Below are positions 51,770 to 60,195 of a stretch of 64,000 nt of DNA, piece by piece. Source of the DNA: Nitrospira sp. GTDB lineage: Bacteria; Nitrospirota; Nitrospiria; Nitrospirales; Nitrospiraceae. Both the position numbers and the translations under genes were made by a program. Under the pieces are notes generated by a model, which was given only the letters and a program-made list of their open reading frames with translations, did not search any database and was not told the DNA's origin. The first letter of the stretch is position 1. Each line of letters starts with the position of its first letter. The stretch spans positions 1 through 64,000 of the forward strand of contig JARFXR010000002.1 in assembly GCA_029194535.1 (NCBI GenBank), in the 5' to 3' direction.

Positions 51770-52141
51770 ATGAGACTGCACATCTTCATCAGCTTGGTTG
51801 TGTTGGCCCTCGTGGGAGCGGGTCCGACTACGGCCACCGCCCCTTATACGTCCATCATCATCGACAACGGCTCGCCTTACTTTGTACCGAAATCCGCCAC
51901 CATCTCCAGCGGGGCTCCCGTCAGATGGGAAAACCCGACCCCGGCGGAGCATACGATCACCCATACCGGATGTATGGAGGACGGTGCGTCCTGTGCCTTC
52001 GACTCCGGTCTCGTACTCCCCAACGACAGCTTCACGATCTCAGGTCTTGCCCCAGGGAAATATCCCTACATTTGCCGCGTGCACCCGATCATGTTTGGGA
52101 TCCTGACCGTTACCGACTCACAACAGCCTTCCCACCTGTGA
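51770..52141 (+). CDS. Exported cupredoxin (type 1 copper protein)
   Basis: A 123-residue periplasmic copper protein: signal peptide about 1-24, then a plastocyanin-like fold. The copper ligands are readable as His61 (AEHTITH), Cys102, His105 and Met108 (YICRVHPIM), the full type 1 set. Cys68 and Cys75 may form a disulfide. It is expected to carry electrons in the periplasm or bind copper. GAGG lies before the ATG and a promoter is visible upstream. No partner oxidase is encoded next to it. Confidence 0.92.
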   Translation: MRLHIFISLVVLALVGAGPTTATAPYTSIIIDNGSPYFVPKSATISSGAPVRWENPTPAEHTITHTGCMEDGASCAFDSGLVLPNDSFTISGLAPGKYPYICRVHPIMFGILTVTDSQQPSHL

Positions 52142-52275
52142 ACGACTGACCGACCTCGGTCTTCCAACCGACATGGACATCCTCCGCCATCGGCAGCGGA
52201 ACCGCCTGCTGGCGCATCTTGCGGGATGCGCGCGTCCTCATGTAGGCTGCGACGCTCCAACTGGAATCCTCATCC

Positions 52276-53766
52276 ATGAAACCCGCCGTCGCCCTCCACG
52301 AACCACGTTCCCTTGATGGAGAGACCCGCGCGCTCCTGTCCTGGCACGTTCCCGACCTGGTCGCCTATCAGCACAGTGAGGACGAATGGTGGTTCGCCCC
52401 GCTCGACGACAATCTGCCGATTGTCCGGCTCAATCGCACCGGCCTTGAAATGCTCAAGTCGATGAACGGACATACCACCGTCGGCGCGCTGCTGGAGAAG
52501 TACGGCGAGAGAGTCTGCGGCCCCGACGGGGAGCCGGGCCGGTGGCACCTGGAACGCTGGTCTCTGCCCACCTATTCCTTGTGCTTCTACGGGACCGAAC
52601 CTCCGGGTGGACATCGACACAAGGCCAAATGGGATGTGCTGCTCCAGCAAATCCGAGAGGGATGGTCCGGCCAGGACGAGTTTGAAGGCGAGGAGCATCT
52701 CGAGGACTTTCACGTGCATGGGCTCAACGACGGCGGAGAGGACGACGGTCACTTCGATCTGATCGAAACGACCGTCTCCCACCTCTTCCGGGAGTCGAAC
52801 GAGACGCTGAACGGCCTTTCCTACGGGCGGCTGCTGATGCAGAAGCTGCGCCGGCTCGGCTGGTTCAGCCCCAAACCCAAGGTGCTGGTGGAGATCGGCG
52901 GCGGACTGGGCTATGTGGCGCGAGATCTGGGTAAAGAGCTTCTGCCCTTTGAGAAACAGGGCGTGAAGTACCTGTCCGTCGACATCACCAAGCCCTTTCT
53001 GAAACGACAGCTGGTCCGCGCGGCGGAAGGAGGCTGGTCCTGTACCGGCGCCCGCGCAAACGGGGAATTCCTACCGTTCAAGGATAATTCCGTCGACCTC
53101 GTCATCGACAACGAAAACATGGCGGACATGACGCCGGTCAAACTCACCAGGCAGGAATTGATATCGGGCACGGGGGAGACCGCGCAGCATCAGGAAGCGC
53201 TTGATTGGATCAGACGCGCGCGGCTTCCCATCGAAAACGATCCGCCCGATGAGGTTATCTTCAACCTCGGCCCCTTTCGGTTCGTGGCGGAACTGTGGCG
53301 TGTGCTGAAACCGGGAGGAAAGGCGTTCTTAACCGAATTCGGCATCGAAGAGGGCTGGCCGGCGCCGGTGAAACTCCCGGGCCATACCGAATACGAAGTG
53401 CAGTACGGCCACCTACGCCAAGCCGTGCGGTGGCTGGGGTTCCAGGAGCAATACCTCACGCTCCCGCAGTTCCTTTCGATCAAGCCCGATACAAAGGTGC
53501 TCTGCACCGGCGCCGCCTATACGATCCAGCGATTCTGCGGGGCGATCCATCGGCCTTTCACCGTTCGGGCCTACACCGAACGGGAACTCAAGGAGGCCTT
53601 AGGGGAGATGTTCCCGCGATTGCAGGGCCTCCACTACCACGACGTGGCCGACCCGGCCTGGTTCGGCCTCCTCGATTTCAAAGTGTTGCTGCTGGAAAAA
53701 CCCGGCGGCATGGTCAAATCAGCTTTCACCGAGCAGAAGGGATATCGCTGGTATTCACAGCGATAG
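52276..53766 (+). CDS. SAM-dependent methyltransferase with N-terminal PqqD-like domain
   Basis: A 496-residue fusion protein. Residues about 33-80 (WWFAPLDDNLPIVRLNRTG, then LEMLKSMNGHTTVGALLEKY) look like a PqqD-type RiPP recognition element: beta strands followed by helices with a hydrophobic core and the G-x-x-T-V-x-x-L pattern. After a charged linker (100-190), a class I methyltransferase domain follows with motif I VLVEIGGGLGYVA near 205 and a D-x-x near VDITKPF near 237; DNSVDLVIDNENM and VLKPGGKAFL complete the usual motifs. No radical SAM enzyme or precursor peptide is next to it. The ribosome site is weak. Fold assignments are from sequence pattern only. Confidence 0.7.
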   Translation: MKPAVALHEPRSLDGETRALLSWHVPDLVAYQHSEDEWWFAPLDDNLPIVRLNRTGLEMLKSMNGHTTVGALLEKYGERVCGPDGEPGRWHLERWSLPTYSLCFYGTEPPGGHRHKAKWDVLLQQIREGWSGQDEFEGEEHLEDFHVHGLNDGGEDDGHFDLIETTVSHLFRESNETLNGLSYGRLLMQKLRRLGWFSPKPKVLVEIGGGLGYVARDLGKELLPFEKQGVKYLSVDITKPFLKRQLVRAAEGGWSCTGARANGEFLPFKDNSVDLVIDNENMADMTPVKLTRQELISGTGETAQHQEALDWIRRARLPIENDPPDEVIFNLGPFRFVAELWRVLKPGGKAFLTEFGIEEGWPAPVKLPGHTEYEVQYGHLRQAVRWLGFQEQYLTLPQFLSIKPDTKVLCTGAAYTIQRFCGAIHRPFTVRAYTERELKEALGEMFPRLQGLHYHDVADPAWFGLLDFKVLLLEKPGGMVKSAFTEQKGYRWYSQR

Positions 53767-53936
53767 GAACGGGGCTGGTCAGGTGCAAAATCAAGCAATG
53801 CTGGAGGGTCAATCTGGTTGATGTACGGAGATTGCCTCCAAGAGATCTTTGTAGCCCCAGTCGTGAGTCTGTTCGCCATCTGCTGTCGTTACGACGACAC
53901 AGAGGGACGCACCATCTTTGCTGAGGGTAGCCTTGG

Positions 53937-54338
53937 CTAATATCGGCTGCGCTGTGGTGTCGCGTTCAGGACGAACGAGAACTCGAATCTCTTTACCAGG
54001 CTTGCAACTCTGAATTCGTGAGCAGTTCGATCTGTCTCGAAGATCGAGACCGTACTCTGGCGATTCAAATCGGCCACAACAGGTGAAATATCTTGTTGAG
54101 AATGGGCCCCTCCAGCGGGCGAGAGTCGCAGGTCATCTGAAGGAGGGACCGCTTGCCGAAGTATTTTGTGGAACAGCCACTTGGGAATGTCGCGTTTGTG
54201 CTGATGGCTGATCCGGACTCGCAGAATCGACCCATTCGGCAGGAACTTGCGCCAGGTCTCGTGTTCTCCTGAGCGGAGATGTTCGAATCCTGCGCGCGTG
54301 AGCGCGACGCGGAAATCGCTATATGTGAACGAGGCCAT
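53937..54338 (-). CDS. hicA: HicA-like mRNA interferase toxin (long form)
   Basis: A 133-residue protein. The first ~65 residues have the HicA fold pattern: SDFRVALTRAGFEHLRSGEH followed by a basic strand and HQHKRDIPKWLFHKILRQA, with the conserved His that acts in RNA cleavage. Normal HicA proteins are 60-80 residues, so the last ~65 residues (SPAGGAHSQQD...) are extra and resemble nothing. The ATG overlaps the upstream antitoxin gene by 20 bases. The order antitoxin-toxin is the reverse of the classic hicAB operon. A change of frame near codon 70 could explain the tail. Confidence 0.6.
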   Translation of the reverse strand: MASFTYSDFRVALTRAGFEHLRSGEHETWRKFLPNGSILRVRISHQHKRDIPKWLFHKILRQAVPPSDDLRLSPAGGAHSQQDISPVVADLNRQSTVSIFETDRTAHEFRVASLVKRFEFSFVLNATPQRSRY

Positions 54339-54660
54339 GCTTGATCTCGATCAAGGTCCGTAACTCCCAATCGGTCTTACAAGCGGCTATGGCCTCGACG
54401 TAGGGCACGTGGTGGGCTCGGTTAGGACTTGTGCTGTACCAATCATGCTCTCGAAGATATTCCTTTGCATAGTCCCGAATGGCCTCGATCAAATCTTTCA
54501 GTGCGGCATCGACTGTCGGTAGTTCCGTCACGAGGTCCAGCTCCGGGCACTTGGCACAATAGTGGCCGTTGTCCTTTGCAAACAAAACCGTCAGAAGGGG
54601 GTCAGCGACCATGATCCTGGGTTCCTTTGCCCGCCGACGGCCCGGCTTCGAAATTGCCAT
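54319..54660 (-). CDS. hicB: HicB-like antitoxin
   Basis: A 113-residue protein with a basic N-terminus, then the partly degenerate RNase H-like HicB core: LLTVLFAKDNGHYCAKCPEL, followed by the helix AALKDLIEAIRDYAKEYL. No clear DNA-binding helix-turn-helix is seen at the C-terminus. The start at 54,660 has GGAGGAAC upstream. It ends inside the toxin gene with a 20-base overlap, so the two are coupled. HicB binds and blocks HicA. Confidence 0.65.
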   Translation of the reverse strand: MAISKPGRRRAKEPRIMVADPLLTVLFAKDNGHYCAKCPELDLVTELPTVDAALKDLIEAIRDYAKEYLREHDWYSTSPNRAHHVPYVEAIAACKTDWELRTLIEIKHGLVHI

Positions 54661-54697
54661 AACAGTTCCTCCAATAACCGAGAGTCTAGTCCACCAG

Positions 54698-55672
54698 CTA
54701 CATGCGAGCAACTCCGGTCTGCATCTCTGTACACCGATTTCCCATCCGCCTCGCCAGATCAATCAGCACCCCTTCGCGCAATCCCAGATCGCTGACCAGG
54801 CAGCTGCCCGCCGCCAATGTGTCCATAATGGTTCGTAGCATGATCACGCCCGCGACGATGACGTCCTCGCGACCGCTCTCCAGTCCGGGAAAACCGACGC
54901 GGTCGGCCTTCCTCCTTGCGAGCAGTTGCTCCTCCAGGTCGCGGACGGCATCAAGACTGAGACGATAGTTGTGAATGCGCGCCGGCTCGTACGACGACAA
55001 TTTCTGCGCCATGGCCGCCAACGAGGTAATGGTTCCGGCCGTCCCGACGAAGATGTGCTCCGGAGATCGCGGCATGTCCGCGACCGCGGCTTCCGTCTCT
55101 GGTCTGATCCAGTCGCGCGCTTCCTGAATTTCGGCGGCGGTCGGCGGATCGTGAACGAGTACCCGCTCGGAGAGTCGCACCACGCCGATATTGATCGATC
55201 TCACGACCGGCGGCTGCCCTGGACGATCAAGAATGAATTCCGTGCTGCCGCCGCCGATGTCGAGCGCCAGCATGTCGGCAACGCCATCCGGCAAGCCCGA
55301 CCGAATGCCGAGCATCGTGCGCCGGGCTTCTTCCTCGCCGGTGATGACTTCGATGTCGAATCGCGTTTCGCGCTTCACACAATCGAGGAATTCCCGCCGA
55401 TTGGCGGCATCACGTACGGCGCTCGTTGCCACGACGGCACAGCCGTCGACCCGGTAGCTGTCGATGACGTCACGCCATTCTTTCAGACAGTGTACGACTC
55501 GCTCCATCGCGGCGTCGTTGAGCCGTTTCGATCGATCGACGCCTTCGCCGAGCCGCAGGATACGGCGTTCCGAACGCAAGTTGCTGAGCGGCCCGTGGGA
55601 CGGCAGGTCGGCGATCAGAAGGCGGCAGGTCAACGTACCGATGTCGATTCCGGCAAGACGCACCAGGCTCAT
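54698..55672 (-). CDS. ppx: Ppx/GppA family phosphatase
   Basis: A 324-residue ASKHA-fold enzyme, exopolyphosphatase or pppGpp phosphohydrolase type. Motifs: LAGIDIGTLTCRLLIADL at the N-terminus (phosphate 1), ATSAVRDAANRREF, EVITGEEEARRTMLGIRSGL, LALDIGGGSTEFIL (phosphate 2) and GTAGTITSLAAM. It lacks the long C-terminal HD domain, so it is the short form (about 310-330 residues). It overlaps the upstream coiled-coil gene by four bases and lies in the recG unit. Polyphosphate versus pppGpp cannot be decided. Confidence 0.92.
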   Translation of the reverse strand: MSLVRLAGIDIGTLTCRLLIADLPSHGPLSNLRSERRILRLGEGVDRSKRLNDAAMERVVHCLKEWRDVIDSYRVDGCAVVATSAVRDAANRREFLDCVKRETRFDIEVITGEEEARRTMLGIRSGLPDGVADMLALDIGGGSTEFILDRPGQPPVVRSINIGVVRLSERVLVHDPPTAAEIQEARDWIRPETEAAVADMPRSPEHIFVGTAGTITSLAAMAQKLSSYEPARIHNYRLSLDAVRDLEEQLLARRKADRVGFPGLESGREDVIVAGVIMLRTIMDTLAAGSCLVSDLGLREGVLIDLARRMGNRCTEMQTGVARM

Positions 55673-55992
55673 TCGGGATTTCTGATTTCACGCATGTCGG
55701 CTTCGAGCTTCCGACCGGCATGCTTGAGTTGATGGATCTCGGCCACAAGCCTGCCGACCTCCGCATCGTGCAGCACGCGCTCAGCCGGCTCGCCCGCTTC
55801 CCGAAGATCCACCGCGCGCTCGCCCAGGTCGCGATAGAACTCGGTGAGCCGTTGATCGATTTTGCGCCCTTCCAGCCGCAGCCGCAGAAGTTCGGTTTCC
55901 TCCAGCGCGCGAGTGGCGGCCTGAGCCGTTCCCAGACGCAAGGTCGCCAGACCGGCTTTCAGATCATGCCTCAACCGTTGCAACAGTCCCAT
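55669..55992 (-). CDS. Small coiled-coil protein
   Basis: A 107-residue protein that is nearly all helix: heptad-like patterns of Leu, Arg and Glu from residue 25 to 100 (TELLRLRLEGRKIDQRLTEF, then AEVGRLVAEIHQLKHAGRKLEAD). No known domain. Its stop overlaps the ppx start as ATGA, so it is part of the same message. It may be a scaffold, but no partner can be named. Confidence 0.7.
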   Translation of the reverse strand: MGLLQRLRHDLKAGLATLRLGTAQAATRALEETELLRLRLEGRKIDQRLTEFYRDLGERAVDLREAGEPAERVLHDAEVGRLVAEIHQLKHAGRKLEADMREIRNPE

Positions 55993-56076
55993 CGATTCTT
56001 CCTCTGACTACTCCTCTCCCTAGGATCCGTCTTCCACTTAAGCGGGTGACCTCGACTAGGGCAGGACCCGCGCTTC

Positions 56077-58635
56077 TCAACTCACCGATCCCAAATCCAA
56101 CTTCTTTTCCCACCTCCGCATCATCGCGTCGCGCAACATGCGATAGGCCGGGGCGGCCAATGTCCGGTCGTTCCTCAACAAGGCGAACGCTTCCTGACGG
56201 GCCTGTTGAAGCAGATCCGCATCCCGTATCAGATTGGCCACGCGAAACTCCGGCACGCCCCACTGCCGATAGCCGAAGAACTCTCCGGGTCCGCGAATCC
56301 GCAGGTCTTCTTCGGCAATGACGAATCCATCGGCCGACCGGACCAATGCTTCCAACCGCTCCCCGGCTGCGGATGAAGAAGGCGGGGTAGCGGAGTGGCG
56401 AGGCAGGGTTGCAGCGTTACCCCGTTGACCCAGCACCCCCTTACCGCGTGGTATCCCGGAGGCCATAAGCAGACAATAGGATTGGTGTTCGCCGCGCCCC
56501 ACCCGTCCCCGTAATTGATGAAGCTGCGCCAATCCGAAACGCTCGGCATGCTCGATCAGCATGACTGTGGCATTGGGGACGTCGACCCCGACTTCGACGA
56601 CGGTCGTCGAGACCAGGACTTGAACCTTGCCCTTCGTGAAGTCCTCCATCGTCCGGTCCTTGTCCGTCGATTTCATCCGGCCATGGAGAACCGCCACATG
56701 GAATTCGGACAACTCCTCCGTGCGGAGCCGATCAGCGCCTTGGATGGCCGCCTGCAGATCGACCTTCTCCGATTCCTCGACGAGCGGGTAGACCACATAG
56801 GCCTGGCGGCCCGAACGCACTTCATCCTTCAGGATCTGATAGGCGCGCCTTCGTTGCGACTCCTGATAGAGGAACGTGCGGACCGGCCTGCGACCTGGGG
56901 GCAATTGATCGATGACCGAGACGTCGAGATCTCCATAGACGGTCATGGCCAAGGTTCTCGGGATGGGAGTGGCCGTCAGGACCAGCACATCCGGAGCATA
57001 TCCCTTCTCGGCCAGGGTCTTCCGCTGCAGCACACCGAACCGGTGCTGCTCGTCGATCACCACCAACGCCAACTTGGGGAATGTGACACCTTGCTGAATC
57101 AATGCATGCGTTCCGATCGCCACCTGCACCGAACCCGACGCGACTCGTTCACGCGCAGCCTTTCGTTCGTTCGCGCGCCCGCCTCCGCTGATCAGCGCCA
57201 CCGACAACCCGACCGATTCCAGCAGGTGCTTCAGCGCCCGATAGTGTTGCTCCGCCAGAATTTCCGTGGGGACCATCAGCGCGGCCTGATATCCGGACCC
57301 GCAGGCAAGGACCATCGCGTGCAGCGCCACCATCGTCTTCCCGCATCCCACATCTCCCTGGACCAATCGGTTCATCGGCCTCGAGGACGTCATATCCGCG
57401 ACAATATCGCCGATAACCCGCTGCTGCGCCGCCGTCAGCTTGAATGGAATGCGTCGTGACAACTTGCCGAGGAGCGCCGTCTTGGAGTCACAACGCATGG
57501 GCTTGCGCTCCTCCTTGAGGGCGCCCTGTCGCACCGCAAGCGCCAACTGCAAAAGGAGGAGTTCTTCGAACGCGAGCCGGCGATGCGCGGGCGTTCGTCC
57601 CTGCTCGAGTGCGGGCAAGGGCGTGCCCGGCCTGGGGAAGTGAACCTCTTCGACCGCCTGGTCGATCGGCGGCAATCGATACCGGGCTCGCATCGCGGTC
57701 GGAAGAATATCCTGCATCCCAGCCGCATAAGCGTCGAGCAATCCTTTCGTCAACAGCCGCATTTGCCTCGACGTCCAGCCCTTCGTTTCATGGTAGATCG
57801 GCACAATCCGCCCCACATGCACCGGCGCTTCTACGTCGGACCCGACGACTTCGTATTGGGACACATCCATTCTGGTGTCCACCCAACCCCGCGCCCCCGC
57901 GACGACGCGGCCAGTCAGCAGCACCGTGACGCCCACGGCAAGAACCGGCTCCAGGAAGGGCTGGTTGAAGAACACCGCCTGCATGCGACCGGTCCGGTCT
58001 TCCACGAAAATGTCCAAAATGCTGAGTCGCCGATGCCGGGCGCGTCTGGCCTCGCTGCGCACGATGATGCCGCAAATCGAAGCGTCCATCCCGGGCGCGA
58101 GTTGCCCGATCGGTGTGATGACGGACCGATCCTCGTATCGCCAAGGAATGGTCCATAGGGCCTGCTCGACCGTTTCGATTCCAAACCGCTGGAGCAATGA
58201 GGTGCGTTTGGGACCGACCCCCTTCACGAACCGGATGGGGACAGACCACAGCGCGCCGCGCAGCCCGCCGCCCCCACCGGAAGGCGCCGTCGGGGCGATA
58301 GGCACCTCGGCGGCGGAATCCCGGTGATGCATCGCACGCAAGGTCTGCACGATCGCAGCGGCCTCACACAGCCGGCGCTGCTGGTCGGCGGTCGAGAGCT
58401 TCCGATGTTCCGTGTCGAAGATCTCCCGCAACTTCAGAAGAGAGGCTTCGACCGCTCGAGGATACGACTGCCGCGACAAGGTCCGCGAGACCTGGTCGGT
58501 CACGAAGCTGTCGAGATTCTTGATTATGGGGAGACAGGCACCGGCATCGCGGGTAGCGAACGCGATCGGACGCGCCAGCCGGTCCAGCCATCGCTGGAAG
58601 GACTCGGAAGATTCGTCCTCGGCAGAGCGCCACAT
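56077..58635 (-). CDS. recG: ATP-dependent DNA helicase RecG
   Basis: An 852-residue branch-migration helicase that rescues stalled forks. Order: non-family N-terminal extension (about 1-120), the wedge/OB domain (VGPKRTSLLQRFGIETVEQAL onward), helicase motif I GDVGCGKT, motif II DEQHR, motif VI region LHQLRGRVGRG, and the RecG C-terminal TRG motif. Between GRGEHQSYCLLM and GERLEALV it has about 25 extra residues (GIPRGKGVLGQRGNAATLPR...) that most RecG proteins lack. Start at ATG 58,635 is chosen; a TTG at 58,674 would add 13 residues, and neither has a strong ribosome site. Confidence 0.93.
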   Translation of the reverse strand: MWRSAEDESSESFQRWLDRLARPIAFATRDAGACLPIIKNLDSFVTDQVSRTLSRQSYPRAVEASLLKLREIFDTEHRKLSTADQQRRLCEAAAIVQTLRAMHHRDSAAEVPIAPTAPSGGGGGLRGALWSVPIRFVKGVGPKRTSLLQRFGIETVEQALWTIPWRYEDRSVITPIGQLAPGMDASICGIIVRSEARRARHRRLSILDIFVEDRTGRMQAVFFNQPFLEPVLAVGVTVLLTGRVVAGARGWVDTRMDVSQYEVVGSDVEAPVHVGRIVPIYHETKGWTSRQMRLLTKGLLDAYAAGMQDILPTAMRARYRLPPIDQAVEEVHFPRPGTPLPALEQGRTPAHRRLAFEELLLLQLALAVRQGALKEERKPMRCDSKTALLGKLSRRIPFKLTAAQQRVIGDIVADMTSSRPMNRLVQGDVGCGKTMVALHAMVLACGSGYQAALMVPTEILAEQHYRALKHLLESVGLSVALISGGGRANERKAARERVASGSVQVAIGTHALIQQGVTFPKLALVVIDEQHRFGVLQRKTLAEKGYAPDVLVLTATPIPRTLAMTVYGDLDVSVIDQLPPGRRPVRTFLYQESQRRRAYQILKDEVRSGRQAYVVYPLVEESEKVDLQAAIQGADRLRTEELSEFHVAVLHGRMKSTDKDRTMEDFTKGKVQVLVSTTVVEVGVDVPNATVMLIEHAERFGLAQLHQLRGRVGRGEHQSYCLLMASGIPRGKGVLGQRGNAATLPRHSATPPSSSAAGERLEALVRSADGFVIAEEDLRIRGPGEFFGYRQWGVPEFRVANLIRDADLLQQARQEAFALLRNDRTLAAPAYRMLRDAMMRRWEKKLDLGSVS

Positions 58636-58762
58636 GTCGGCGAGGATCGTATCACAGGCCCAGGGTGGGCTCAACGACGGCGGCTTGAGGATTTGCCGAC
58701 AGTTCTTTGCCGCATGATTGTCGGGTGTTAGACTCAGGGCACATCGAGAAAACCGTCAACTC

Positions 58763-60193
58763 ATGTATCGCCGAAACATCTCGCATCTACTCTATAAGGT
58801 CGCGCTCATCGTGGTCTTGATCATCCTCTACGGAGCATGGTTCAAGCCCACCTACCTGCAGCGACCGCCCAGCCAAACTCCGGATATACAAAAGGCGGAG
58901 GCGAACCCCTCGCCGGAGACCAGGCCTCCTGCCGAGCCGGTCGAACCGCCCCCCAAACAGACGCGGCTCATCGATCACAGCGTGGTTCCCCGAACCAAAC
59001 ATCAGGATATCTTGGCCGCCATCCGCGACGACCTGGAGAAGGGAGATTTCGCCGCAGCCGCGTCGAAGCTGGAGAATCTTTCCTCTTCAACCACCAACGA
59101 CCCCGGCGTCCGACCGTATGTCGCCGTCCTCTGGAACAACGTCGGAATCGAACAGGAAAAGACCGGTGGTACCAAGGAGTCTGTTCAGACGTTCAAGCGG
59201 GCCGCTTCCCTGGACCCCAAAAATCCGGTGATCCAACTGAATCTGGCCCACGCCTATTGGGAGCTGCGGGACCCGGCCATGACGATGGAGTTTCTCGACA
59301 AGCTGATCTCCCTGGCACCGGACGAACCGTTTCCCCACCTGGCCATGGCGGAACTCCTCCAGGAACGGGACCGCTTGAAGGAAGCGGCCCGGCACCTCGA
59401 CCAAGCGACGCAACGCGCCGCAAAAGATCCGGCAGTACAATCCTATCTGCGGACCGTGGCCGCCAAAGTGCGGAAGACGGACCACGCGGAGGAGCAGTTG
59501 TCCAGCCGAGAAAGCGCGCACTTCATCGTCAAGTTCGACGGGCAGGCGGATCAGGCCACGTGGACAACGGTGCAGGACATTCTCGAAGAGGCCTACCGGG
59601 AGATCGGCCAACGGCTCGGACATTTCCCGTCGAAGCCGGTCGTCGTGGTGCTGCAGACGGAGGCGGCCTTTCAAGGCGCGACCGGCAGTCCGGTATGGGC
59701 GGACGGATTGTTCGATCCGGTCTTAGGCCGAATTCAGATCCCCTCTCAAGGAGCCCTGACGGATCGAGTCTGGCTCACCAGGGTGCTCCGGCACGAGTTC
59801 GCCCATGCGGTGCTTCACGACTTACAGGGGCGCAGCGGCAGCGCCATTCCCACATGGCTGAACGAAGGACTCGCCATGCAGCTTGCCGGTGAGCAGTGGT
59901 CGGAAATTCAACCGGTGAAACACCAGGAGGTCGCCCTTATTCCGTTGACCGCGCTGGAAGGAGGCTGGGGCAATCTGCCGACCGAAACCGCGTCGGTCGC
60001 GTACCTGGAGGCAAGCTCCGCCGTCCATTACATGATCGATCGTTACGGCCTGCACGGAGTCAATCAGCTGTTGGCCCATCTCAAGGCCAGACAGACACTC
60101 AGCGCGGCCATGCAATCGCAACTGTCCCTGTCCTACGAACAGTTCCAATCACGCTGGGCCGAGCGGTTCAAAGGGGAACTCGCCAAAGGGTAG
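58763..60193 (+). CDS. Membrane-anchored TPR protein with MA-type metallopeptidase domain
   Basis: A 476-residue protein. A membrane helix lies near residues 9-26 (LLYKVALIVVLIILYG), so it is anchored with the rest outside. A Pro-rich linker follows, then three or four TPR units (about 95-225, with WNNVGIEQEKTGGTKESVQ and LAHAYWELRDPAM). The C-terminal half holds a gluzincin-like metallopeptidase domain with HEFAH at 344-348 and the downstream Glu in WLNEGLAMQLAG. It converges with the next gene (two bases apart). TPRs may present protein substrates to the peptidase. Confidence 0.85.
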   Translation: MYRRNISHLLYKVALIVVLIILYGAWFKPTYLQRPPSQTPDIQKAEANPSPETRPPAEPVEPPPKQTRLIDHSVVPRTKHQDILAAIRDDLEKGDFAAAASKLENLSSSTTNDPGVRPYVAVLWNNVGIEQEKTGGTKESVQTFKRAASLDPKNPVIQLNLAHAYWELRDPAMTMEFLDKLISLAPDEPFPHLAMAELLQERDRLKEAARHLDQATQRAAKDPAVQSYLRTVAAKVRKTDHAEEQLSSRESAHFIVKFDGQADQATWTTVQDILEEAYREIGQRLGHFPSKPVVVVLQTEAAFQGATGSPVWADGLFDPVLGRIQIPSQGALTDRVWLTRVLRHEFAHAVLHDLQGRSGSAIPTWLNEGLAMQLAGEQWSEIQPVKHQEVALIPLTALEGGWGNLPTETASVAYLEASSAVHYMIDRYGLHGVNQLLAHLKARQTLSAAMQSQLSLSYEQFQSRWAERFKGELAKG

Positions 60194-60195
60194 GA

